A stretch of 64,000 nt of DNA from Kalaharituber pfeilii (lineage: Eukaryota; Ascomycota; Pezizomycetes; Pezizales; Pezizaceae): the NCBI GenBank assembly GCA_015179045.1, contig WHUZ01000042.1, positions 248,001-312,000 on the forward strand. The letters are read 5' to 3'. The notes under the pieces were generated by a model. The model was given only the letters and a program-made list of their open reading frames with translations. It made no database searches and was not told where the DNA came from. Position 1 is the first letter of the stretch. Each line of letters opens with the position of its first letter. Both the position numbers and the translations under genes were made by a program. This document shows positions 46,624-56,563 of this stretch, piece after piece.

Positions 46624-47825
46624 GGAGAAAACCTTTTTTTTCCCCTGTTTTCATGACGCCACTGAGATTTTTCCCCTGTTCAAGTTTCGGATGATCAACT
46701 AATACTATTATACTAGTATGTAGTCTTACTAGTATCATCAATGCTGCATCGTATTTGATGCTCATACTCCAATGCAATGACTGTTTAATTATGTAGCTTC
46801 ATGGTGAGCATATGCACCGATTTTGTAATGAAATATGCTAGTAAAATATTGCATTGAACTTGCTGCTCATGTTGTACATACTACCCCATTACCAACATCG
46901 TGATACTACGCTCCTGTGGCATCGCCATGCTCTACGGTGCCTCCCTCTATAGCGAATTAATACCATGCACTAGAGCATCAGCGAATTAATGCCACACGCT
47001 ACGGTGCCTCAATAATTTGCAGTGAATACCACACTCTACGGTGGCTCAATACCTCTCTCTGCCGCGAGCAAACACCATGCACTACAGCATCAAATTACAT
47101 GCTCTACAGTGCCTGACTACCCTCCCTCTATAGCGAATTAATACCATGCGCTACAGCATCAGCAAATTAATGCCACCCGCTACAGTGCTCAATAATTTGC
47201 AGAGAATTAATACCATACTCTACGGTGCCTCAATACCTCTCTTTGCCGCGAGCCAATACCATGCGCTACAGCATCGAATTACACGCTTTGCGCTGCCTCA
47301 ATACCCTCCCTCTATAGCGAATTAATGCCATGCACTACAACATCAGTGAATTAATGCCATGCGCTACGGTGCTCAATAATTGCAGCGAATTAATACCACA
47401 CTCTACAGTGCCTCAATACCCTCCTCTACCGCGAGCCAATACCATACGCTACAGCATTGAATTATACGCTCTATGGTCCCTCAATACACCCCCTCTGTTG
47501 CGAGCCAATACACGTACTACAGCATCAAATTACACGCTCTATGGTGCCTGAATACTAGCCTTAGCAGTGAGTTAAGACCACGCCCTACGGTGCTTCAATA
47601 CTCCCCTCTGCCGCGAGTCAATACCACGTGCTACAGCCTCAATACCTCTTCTTTTGCAGCGAGCTAATATGTGCTACAGCATCAAATTACACGCTCTATG
47701 GTGCCTGAATACCAGCCTTAGCAGTGAGTTAAGACCACGCCCTACAGTGCCTCAATACCTTCCCTTTGCAGTGAATTAAAACCACGCTCTACGGTGCGAG
47801 TCAATACCACGCGCTACAGCATCAG
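46624..47825 (+). repeat. Left TIR of the MULE (minisatellite-like)
   Basis: The outer part runs to about 46950 as unique sequence. After it come irregular tandem units built from GAATTAATGCCATGCGCTAC, ACAGCATC and GGTGCCTCAATACC words. Open frames in it (for example 47330-47551) have near-identical partners in the right arm (52138-52359), differing at about 3 of 73 residues. Confidence 0.88.
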
Positions 47826-49127
47826 CTTACATGCTCTGCAATGCCTCAATACACCTCTGCAACATTGCAATGCCATACCCTATGGTATAAAATTTCGTTA
47901 CTTTGCAGTGACCTATCACTCTGCCTCACTTAATATGGCCTATCATTGACTTGACACTAGTATCCTACCTTATTAATATGATATTCGCACCTGCCTCGAT
48001 ATGACACTAATACTCCACAGGCCTTGATCAATCACAAACAATAGATACTATTTCTATTTACATTCAACAGAGGAAATTAAAGAAATCAATAACTAAAAGA
48101 AATCAAAAAGGTACTTATAAGTTTAAAGAAAGAACCGTTTTCATCAACTTCCAATCACATAACTAGACAATCATACTAATCTTGTCAGACTCCTACTACT
48201 CCAGTGTCTGCTCATTCCCACATTGCCTATCAACATATCACTCCTATAACCCTCTAACGCATTACTCCTACCACCTCCCAAAACGCATTACTTCTATTGC
48301 CTTTAACAATATCCTCCCTGCAACTGGATACATCAACATGTGTGTCTTCTTCAATACATAGCCTCTCATCACTACCAACACTTCTTGATACATCACTTTC
48401 ACTATTATCTATGACCTCTGCAGTAATACTTCTATCAACAGGTTTTGGTGCATCTTCTCATGGCATTTTCGTCAGGCATGTAGAACGTTTATGCCCGTAT
48501 GTATGACAATGGCTGCATTTTTGTTGATTACTCGAATTTGGTGAGTTGATGCCAGCTTGAGCTTTTGATGCTTTGCGTTGTGAACCATGCTGAAATCGAT
48601 TAATTTTCGGTCTTCCTCTAGGTTTTTGCTTGTTTGTTGGAGGGATAATTGTAGGACCATTTTCAAGTGTTGGAAGATTATCAATCAAAATAGGTTTCAG
48701 ATTTCGAAGGAATGTGTTTTTCCATGTAGAAATCCAAAATACAGGAGGTATATAGGAATGTATTGGCTGCTGAAGATGTTGGATTACTAATAAAGCATGT
48801 CCACAGGGTATACCATTTTGGATGAAATGGCCACATTCACAATATTGACGATCAAGATCAACCGTAAACCTTTTGCCATTGGATTGAATTACTAATGCAG
48901 TAGATAGTGTTGACATATCTACTGCATTTGTAGATATCCACCTATAGCTTTTTTACAAGCTCTTTATGGCAAAAATTAGTAATTTTTTGACCTTCGGCTT
49001 CGGACTTTATAGCGATCTCGAGTTGACTTTGTCTATGTTTCATAGTATAAGTCCAAATTTCGTCAAGAAGCTCAATGATTGGTAGTTCACGTGCTTCTTT
49101 CAAAACACTATTGATTGATTCTACCAC

Positions 49128-49642
49128 TGTCACAGCCCACCTACGCACGCATCGATATCATCCTTTTCCGCAGCCGATAAGTCAAACCGAGTCGACGTGC
49201 CAAGCCGGAAGGCGAGACCTTACTAATAGCCGACTCGGAAAGGCTTGACAAGCCGTCCCGGTCCGGTTGATTAGCCCTCTGACAGCTCATTGATATGCCT
49301 TCCAATATTAGCATCACTATTGCCATTCTTGCATTCCGGATTCTCTTTCTCATATCGTTATAGTCCTGTATTCCCTTTCTATGTCAATTCCCCAGCATAT
49401 AAGGGCCCCAAGCCCGCCTCTGTAGATAGCTCTTCTTCTCCTTGTCCGTTGTCTTGTTAATCAATAGACCCGTCTGGTTTCTCCTACTCCTCCGCCGCTG
49501 CCCTTGCTATAGTCCGTGACCCCTAGCCGCCGAGCCGCCGCCGCCGTAGTCCTCGACCCATAGCCGCCGAACCGCCGCCGATACCCAAGCTGACCGCACC
49601 CCTTGGCAAGACCTCCGTCCAAGCCCAGCCACCGACGTTACA
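49128..49642 (+). mobile_element. Solo LTR (gypsy-2 family) in the MULE transposase
   Basis: 515 bp, TGTCACAGCC...GACGTTACA, with TSD ACCAC at 49123-49127 and 49643-49647. It carries a TATAAGGGCCCC promoter-like box near 49398 and the family word TAGACCCGTCTGG. It interrupts the transposase just before the ESINS acidic motif. Confidence 0.93.
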
Positions 49643-50412
49643 ACCACATTCGATGTTTTGTGGCCAAAATATGGTCTAGTATAAAAGGCTGTTACCCAAG
49701 TCTCGACAGGAATTATCTCAAGATATGCTGCAGCGTCCTTGTTTTTCTGCTTTAAAATATTGAAGTTGTGTTGATATTCGGGAATAGTTGTAGATCGACT
49801 CTGATCGAGCAATCTTCCAAAACATGTCGCCCAATTTTGGATATTTCTTGCACAAGTTTCCTAGTATAATAATTAGTTACCAGATATAGTAATTTTTAAT
49901 TTTATTCTCACCTTTCAAATGAAAGCAACAAATTAATCTTTGGATACTATCACCATAGACATTCTTTTCGGCAGCTTCTAATCCCTTATCTCGATCACTA
50001 ATCAAAGTCATTCCAATTGATTCAGGAATTGCTTCTTTTAGACAAGAGAGAAACCATGTCCATGATGCTGTGTTTTCACTCTCTACAATACCCCAGGCAA
50101 GAATTAAATTCTTGCCATTTGCATCAATTCCAACAGCTAAAAGTAAAGCCTGTATGACTTTTGTCTTAAGAAAAGTACCATCAATAGCCATAAACTTTCG
50201 CATATAGTGAAAAGAATATCGAGATTCGAATGGACATATGAAAACTCGCTGAAACATATGGTTCTGATTGTTGAATATAAGATCGCTAGCAGGTATGGTT
50301 ATAGTTTCGAGCCGAGTATAGATATCTGGATGCATAGAATATAGCTTTTCGAGGTATGCTGGAAGTTGCGAAAATTGTTGTAAGGCATTAATATGCTGAT
50401 TTTCTAGCAAGC

Positions 50413-50906
50413 TGTAACGTCGGCGGCTGGGCTTGGGCGGAGGTCTTGCCAAGGGGTACGGTCAGCTTGGGTATCGGCGGCGGTTCGGCGGCTATGGGTC
50501 GAGGACTACGGCGGCGGCGGCTCGGCGGCTAGGGGTCACGGACTATAGCAAGGGCAGCGGCGGAGGAGTAGGAGAAACCAGACGGGTCTATTGATCAACA
50601 AGACAACGGACAAGGAGAAGAAGAAGAGCTATCTACAGAGGCGGACCTGGCGCCCTTATATGCTGGGGAATTGACATAGAAAAGGAATACAGGACTATAA
50701 CAATATGAGAAGGAGAATCCGAAATGCAAGAGCGGCAATAGTAGTACTAATATTGGAAGGCATATCAATGAGCTGTCAGAGGGCTAATCAACCGGACCGG
50801 GACGGCTTGTCAGGCCTTTCCAAGTCGGCTATTAGTAAAGTCTCACTTCCGGCTTGGCACGTCGGCTCGGTTTGACTTGTCGGCCGTAGACTAGGTGGCT
50901 GTGACA
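50413..50906 (-). mobile_element. Second solo LTR of the same family, opposite orientation
   Basis: 494 bp reading TGTAACGTC...GGCTGTGACA on the plus strand, so it is inverted relative to the LTR at 49128. TSD CAAGC at 50408-50412 and 50907-50911. It is closely similar to the other copy apart from small indels and G/A, C/T differences. It breaks the transposase upstream of the catalytic core. Confidence 0.93.
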
Positions 50907-51539
50907 CAAGCATGCTTTTGCAGCTAGTGCAGCATTATATGTAGGGGTAAGGTGATTTTGTAGGCGGACACAATCAATAATTTCGCTAATTCTCTTTTTT
51001 TTCGAAATAATGAGATTTTTCGAAATAGTATCCCGGAGCCATGGTTGATGGTTTGCTAACTTGTTTATGTTGACATTTGCAACTCCAAAGCAGCTATGCT
51101 GTAACTCTGCTTTTTTAATTATAATATCATTTGATATAGTACGAGAAGCAAATACTCGCCATTTACAAGTTGTAACCTTGCACCGATAATCACGAGTTGT
51201 AGAATTTTTACTCACACTTCTGAACCGGAACTTTTCTTGAACTGCAGCTTCTTAAACTGCAGCCTTAAGAGCATCCCAGCTTGAAAAACAAAGGTCAATT
51301 GCAAGAGATGCCATTTGATTGAAGTAAGAATTCGAGAATAAAAATTTGTAGAAATAAAGTCGGCTAGTATAATTGAGAGCGATATAATAAAAACTGGCAC
51401 AGTATTGATATAGAAAATACTACTTAGGAGGAAGTATGCACTTTATATTTATATTTTAACTAACTAAATTACATTTATGAAAAATATTAAGAGAACCACT
51501 AGCTCTAAGTCAGCCATAGTCAAATCTTCTATAGATTGG

Positions 51540-53259
51540 GGATATCGCAGTCGAGAGGGTGTATTGAGGCACCATAGAGCGTGTAATTTGATGCTGTAGC
51601 ACGTGGTATTGACTTGTAGCAGAGGGGGTGTATTGAGGCACCGCAGATTGTGTGATTTGATGCTGTAGCGCGTGGTATTAGCTCGCTGGAAAAGAAGAGG
51701 TATTGAGGCACCGTAGAGCATGTAATTTGATGCCATAGCGCATGGTATTAACTCACTGCTAAGGGTGGTATTGAGGCACCGTGGAGTATGTGCTTTGATG
51801 CTGTAGCGCGTGGTATTGACTCCTAGCAGAGTGTGTGATTTGACGCTGTAGCGCGTGGTATTGACTCGCACCGTAGAGCGTGGTTTTAATTCACTGCAAA
51901 GGGAGGGTATTGAGGCACTGTAGGGCGTGGTCTTAACTCACTGCTAAGGCTGGTATTCAGGCACCATAGAGCGTGTAATTTGATGCTGTAGCACATATTA
52001 GCTCGCTGCAAAAGAAGAGGTATTGAGGCACCGGAGAGCGCGTAATTTGATGCTGTAGCACGTGGTATTGACTCGCGGCAGAGGGGGGTATTGAAGCACC
52101 GTAGGGCGTGGTCTTAACTCACTGCTAAGGCTAGTATTCAGGCACCATAGAGCGTGTAATTTGATGCTGTAGTACGTGTATTGGCTCGCAACAGAGGGGG
52201 TGTATTGAGGGACCATAGAGCGCATAATTCAATGCTGTAGCGTATGGTATTGGCTCGCGGTAGAGGAGGGTATTGAGGCACTGTAGAGTGTGGTATTAAT
52301 TCGCTGCAATTATTGAGCACCGTAGCGCGTGGCATTAATTCACTGATGCTGTAGTGCATGGCATTAATTCGCTATAGAGGGAGGGTATTGAGGCAGCGCA
52401 AAGCGTGTAATTCGATGCTGTAGCGCATGGTATTTGCTCGCGGCAGAGGGAGGTATTGAGGCACCGTAGAGTATGGTATTAATTCTCTGCAAATTATTGA
52501 GCACCGTAGCGCGTGGCATTAATTCACTGAATGCTGTAGTGCATGGCATTAATTCGCTATAGAGGGAGGGTATTGAGGCAGCGCAGAGCGTGTAATTCGA
52601 TGCTGTAGCGCATGGTATTTGCTCGCGGCAGAGAGAGGTATTGAGGCACCGTAGAGTATGGTATTAATTCTCTGCAAATTATTGAGCACTGTAGCGGGTG
52701 GCATTAATTTGCTGATGCTGTAGCGCATGGTATTAATTCGCTATAGAGGGAGGGTATTCAGGCACTGTAGAGCATGTAATTTGATGCTGTAGTGCATGGT
52801 GTTTGCTCGCGGCAGAGAGAGGTATTGAGCCACCGTAGAGTGTGGTATTCACTGCAAATTATTGAGGCACCGTAGCGTGTGGCATTAATTCGCTGATGCT
52901 CTAGTGCATGGTATTAATTCGCTATAGAGGGAGGGCATTGAGGCACCGTAGAGCATGGCGATGCCACAGGAGCGTAGTATCACGATGTTGGTAATGGGGT
53001 AGTATGTACAGCATGAGCAGCAAGTTCAATGCAATATTTTACTAGCATATTTCATTACAAAATCGGTGCATATGCTCACCATGAAGCTACATAATTAAAC
53101 AGTCATTGCATTGGAGTATGAGCATCAAATACGATGCAGCATTGATGATACTAGTAAGACTACATACTAGTATAATAGTATTAGTTGATCATCCGAAACT
53201 TGAACAGGGGAAAAATCTCAGTGGCGTCATGAAAACAGGGGAAAAAAAAGGTTTTCTCC
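51540..53259 (-). repeat. Right TIR of the MULE (minisatellite-like)
   Basis: Inverted counterpart of 46624-47825. It is somewhat longer because repeat copy number differs; clear collinearity extends to about 51840, and more diverged units continue to about 51540. Confidence 0.85.
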
Positions 53260-53267
53260 ATTTAAAA

Positions 53268-53759
53268 GGTTTTCTCTATTAAAATCGAGACCGGTGACTC
53301 AACACCACTCCGAGATCACCGCGTGCTCGTAAGTATTGGAAACTTGCAATTGGTTACACGTGCGGCATGGCAGAAAACAGTGACGAAAGTTACTTTATCA
53401 GGGCAATATCATTCATTTTACACTTCACTACTCTGAGCATCCCCGTTCGGCGGCTATAATCAGTACCACCTGGAATTCGTCAACAAATTTGTACGTACGT
53501 GTACCGCGTGTCTTGCTGTAAGGTGTGGCTGGTCATTGTATACTGAAAAGCTGGTGACAAAAGGTCTTGCACTAGGCAGTGCAGTATAATGAAAGACTAT
53601 ATATAATATTATGATACTAGCCATGAGTATACCACTAAAGTGGTGGCTAACTGCCGTATATCAAGACTTTCAACACTTATACCTGAGTGGTTCTGTACTG
53701 AAACTCTGGTACGGGCAATAGACTAACCATATTTACATATTGCAGCGTAGCGTATACTG
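53268..53759. other. Intergenic
   Basis: No gene or known repeat seen to the right of the MULE. Confidence 0.45.
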
Positions 53760-53784
53760 TGGGTACTTTGAATCTCTCCTGATA

Positions 53785-53935
53785 TTTAGGGAATCAAACC
53801 TATTAAAAAGCTACTATTCTTCCCCACGGGGCACCTCGGAATTTACCCTCAGGATAGTCTCGTAACCAGATGCTGACTAAGCGGAGTTTCATGCATGAAT
53901 GTGCTCCGCTAGGAGCGTCTGGGAGAAAATCGCCC
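53785..53935 (+). mobile_element. tRNA-derived SINE, family C, copy 1 (diverged)
   Basis: A degraded B-box-like GGAATCAAACC at 53790-53800 is followed exactly 54 bases later by TAGTCTCGTAACCAGA (53855-53870), then a hairpin region (AGCGGAG...CTCCGCT) and GCTAGGAGCGTCTGGGAGA. The same order and spacing occur, inverted, at 60860-61030. I therefore read both as SINE copies. Confidence 0.6.
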
Positions 53936-54965
53936 GCTTTTGATGGGCGTCTCTGCTCCGCCAAATTGGTTGATTCCGCAACTAGTTTTTGATGTTTTGA
54001 GCTACTCGAAATAAACTTCGGAAATTGTAAACACCCCTACAAGACTAAAACCCTCCATACTTATGTCCCAAGCACCTATTCCATAGTATTTAACCTAACT
54101 TGTAAAGTTGTACTTCATAATGGCACCAGGAATAATAATAATACAAATACTGCTAGGCCTATAGGATCCAATGCCAGTGTTGGTCTGCCAAGTTGGTTGA
54201 TCCCGCAACTGATCTCGGGACTTCCGCAATGTTCAAACTATTCTGTAACATAGTTTTGCAAAATCTAGTTTATACCTTCAGTGTCTATTATGCAAGTAAC
54301 CCTGTCACTGGTGTCACAATGTGCACTGAGACAATATATGCATACTCAATATGCTCAATGTGCTCAATGTGTCCAATATGTACTACATTTCATGTATGCT
54401 CAACATGCTCAATATACTCATGTACTCAATATACTCAATATGCCCAATGTCTCATGTGTGTACCCAATATGCTTAAAATACTTAATATGCTCACACATGC
54501 CCAAAATTCTCATGTGCATGCCCAATATGCTTACTTTGTTCAATATGCCCAATGGCATGAAGATGGTCAATTAACTCCATTAGGAAATATCACAGCTTGC
54601 CTGGATGCTATCCCATGAACCAGCTGGAATAGCCCATAAGGGCAATCAGACTAGGCATAGTAAGTCGCTGATTAGTCTGCTTCTAGTTTGCATATGATAC
54701 TATGAGAATTATACCTAATTATATGTTGAAGAATCAGAAATTAACTCATAGACTCAAGAGGTCTGACAAAGAGGTATGAAGGTCTCTTGTGGAGGCAAGA
54801 TAAGGCATAACACAACTTGTTCATATATGTTAATAGGTCTCTTTTGATGGTACGAGATACTGCAGAATAAGGTCTATCGACATATATGCCAGGGCCCTTT
54901 TGACGGCATAAGAACGGCAGAATAAGTTAAATTTAATAGATATAGCAGGCCTCCCTTTACGGTGC
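53936..54965. repeat. Low-complexity region with (CTCAATATG)n-like repeats
   Basis: At 54335-54560 short units such as CTCAATATGC and CCAATGTG recur irregularly, which keeps several frames open (54193-54618). From 54775 to 54970 a second degenerate repeat (GGTCTCTTTTGATGG...CGAGATACT) appears about three times. No gene is supported. Confidence 0.6.
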
Positions 54966-54979
54966 GAGATACTATGGTT

Positions 54980-55465
54980 GCAATTGCAGTGGACTATGGC
55001 TTTCCGGGGGACTGCAAAGGTGGCGGACTATAGCTTTCTGGCAGCAGACTACAGCTTTCCGGCAGCAGACTACAGCTTTCCGCAGTGGACTGTAGCTTTC
55101 CGGCAGTACCTACAGCTTTCCGGCAGCAGACTATGGCTTTCCGTAGTGGACTACAGCTTCCCGCAGTAGACTACAGCTAGTGGACTACAGCTTTCCGCAG
55201 TGGACTACAGCTTTCCGGCAACAGCTTTCCGGCAGCGGACTACAGCTTTCCGGCAGCAGACTATGGCTTTACGGCAGCGGACTATGGCTTTCCGGCAGCG
55301 GACTATGGCTTTCCGGCAGCGAACTACAGCTTTCCGGCAGCAGACTATGGCTTTCTGCAGTGGACTACAGCTTCCCGCAGTAGACTACAGCCAGTGGACT
55401 ACAGCTTTCCGCAGTGGACTACAGCTTTCCGGCAGTGGACCACAGATTATAGTTTTCTAGTAAAC
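54980..55465 (+). repeat. 21-bp minisatellite, diverged arm
   Basis: Roughly 20 degenerate copies of a 21-bp unit CTTTCCGGCAGCGGACTACAG on the plus strand, with GGACTATGG variants and occasional deletions. This is the reverse complement of the unit at 55735-56270, so the two arrays form an inverted pair around a spacer of about 270 bp. Confidence 0.9.
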
Positions 55466-55705
55466 TACAGTTGCAGTGGATTACAGCTTTCTGACAGTAC
55501 TAACAGTACTAACAATTGCGGCAGCCAATCAAGCAGACTAGTTGTAAGACTATAGTCAAGTATCTTTTTAATCTAACAGACAGTAGTTCTCTGCATTTAC
55601 TATATTCATGACACTACAGTCTACAGCCATTGTAGTCGGCTACTACTATAGTTCACTACTACTATGGTTTGCTAGATAACTATAGCCTACTCCTATCATA
55701 ATCAG

Positions 55706-56563
55706 TTAAAACCACTGGAAATCTGTAGTCTGCTGCCGGAAAGCTGTAGTCCACTGCGGAAAGCTGTATTCCACTGCCGGAAGGCTGTAGTCCACTGCCG
55801 GAAGGCTGTAGTCCACTGCCGGAAGGCTGTAGTCCACTGCCGGAAGGCTGTAGTCCACTGCCGGAAGGCTGTAGTCCACTGCCGGAAGGCTGTAGTCCAC
55901 TGCCGGAAGGCTGTAGTCCACTGCCGGAAGGCTGTAGTCCACTGCCGGAAGGCTGTAGTCCACTGCCGGAAGGCTGTAGTCCACTGCCGGAAGGCTGTAG
56001 TCCACTGCCGGAAGGCTGTAGTCCACTGCCGGAAGGCTGTAGTCCACTGCCGGAAGGCTGTAGTCCACTGCCGGAAGGCTGTAGTCCACTGCCGGAAGGC
56101 TGTAGTCCACTGCCGGAAGGCTGTAGTCCACTGCCGGAAGGCTGTAGTCTACTACAACTGCCATCATAGTCGCTGCCGGAAAGCTGTAGTCCACTGCGGA
56201 AAGCCATAGTGCGCTGCCGGAAAGCCATAGTCCGCTGCCGGAAAGCTGTAGTCCGCTGCCGGAAAGATTGAGGGCTAGTCGGTACAAGCGCTTCTCTTCG
56301 TTTTTAATATGTTGCTGGCGTGCTTCTTCAATTAATCGATGTCGTTCATTTGGATCAGTAATTTCAGTCAATACTGGTGGGATAAACTCTTTGGTTGTGG
56401 ATACAGGCCTGCCAGATTTCCGGCGATATTCTAATACCGGTGGGTTTCCACCTCCATTAGAGGGAATCGGAGTTGATAGAGGAGTATCTTGTGGACTATC
56501 TCCATTAATATCTAGATCATTGAAGATATTTGGAATTGAGAGAGCTTGTAGATTTGGAGTACT
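55706..56563 (-). pseudogene. Possible helicase C-terminal extension into the 21-bp repeat
   Basis: Past the helicase stop (TAA at 56564-56566) the same frame stays open: STPNLQALSIPNIFNDLDIN, VLEYRRKSGRPVSTTKEFIP, ITDPNERHRLIEEARQQHIK, then directly into about 17 DYSLPAV heptapeptides, ending at 55706. The sequence before the repeat is gene-like, so the TAA may be a nonsense mutation (for example from CAA) and the repeat part of the original tail. Alternatively this is a separate ORF starting at 56371. Confidence 0.55.
55735..56270 (-). repeat. 21-bp minisatellite, homogenised arm
   Basis: About 17 essentially identical tandem copies of CTGTAGTCCACTGCCGGAAGG (about 55780-56146) are flanked by a few variant units on each side. 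The unit length is a multiple of three. In the minus frame it encodes DYSLPAV heptapeptides, in phase with the helicase C-terminal extension next to it. Confidence 0.95.

Larger units (their letters stand above)
48458..51314 (-). pseudogene. MULE transposase, split by two solo LTRs
   Basis: The minus-strand gene starts at ATG 51314 (MASLAIDLCFSSWDALKAAV). The N-terminal zinc-binding-like part has CRCKVTT-type CKWRVFAS. The catalytic core shows the first Asp in FMAIDGTFLKTK, the second in LISDRDKGLEAA followed by CCFHLK, and the third acidic residue in ESINSVLK. C-terminal are a SWIM finger (CECGHFIQNGIPCGHALLV) and a CCHC knuckle (CSHCHTYGHKRSTC). A 51-bp intron is inferred at 49861-49911. 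Breaks: an in-frame TAA near 51253 next to a 15-bp duplication, solo LTRs at 50413-50906 and 49128-49642, and a frame change near 48930. Removing the LTRs restores continuity at both sites. MULE transposases cut and paste the element through its TIRs; this copy is dead. Confidence 0.9.
46624..53259 (-). mobile_element. Mutator-like element (MULE) with giant repetitive TIRs
   Basis: The ends are GGAGAAAACC at 46624 and GGTTTTCTCC at 53259, with direct repeats ATTTAAAA at 46616-46623 and 53260-53267 (8 bp; 9-10 bp possible because of the next bases). The terminal inverted repeats exceed 1 kb. The outer 280 bp or so are near-identical; the inner parts are arrays of minisatellite-like units. Between them lies a MULE transposase gene on the minus strand, broken by two solo LTRs. 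The TSD length and transposase type agree with the Mutator superfamily (fungal relatives include Hop of Fusarium). Confidence 0.92.

Noticed and set aside
47330..52359. Paired ORFs with SELIPCAT/YTLYGA repeats in both MULE arms
   Set aside because: They lie in the inverted terminal repeats and reflect the tandem units, not protein-coding genes.
54193..54618. Cys-rich 141-residue ORF
   Set aside because: It follows irregular CTCAATATG-type repeats; the Cys pattern comes from the repeat and no start or splice context supports a gene.
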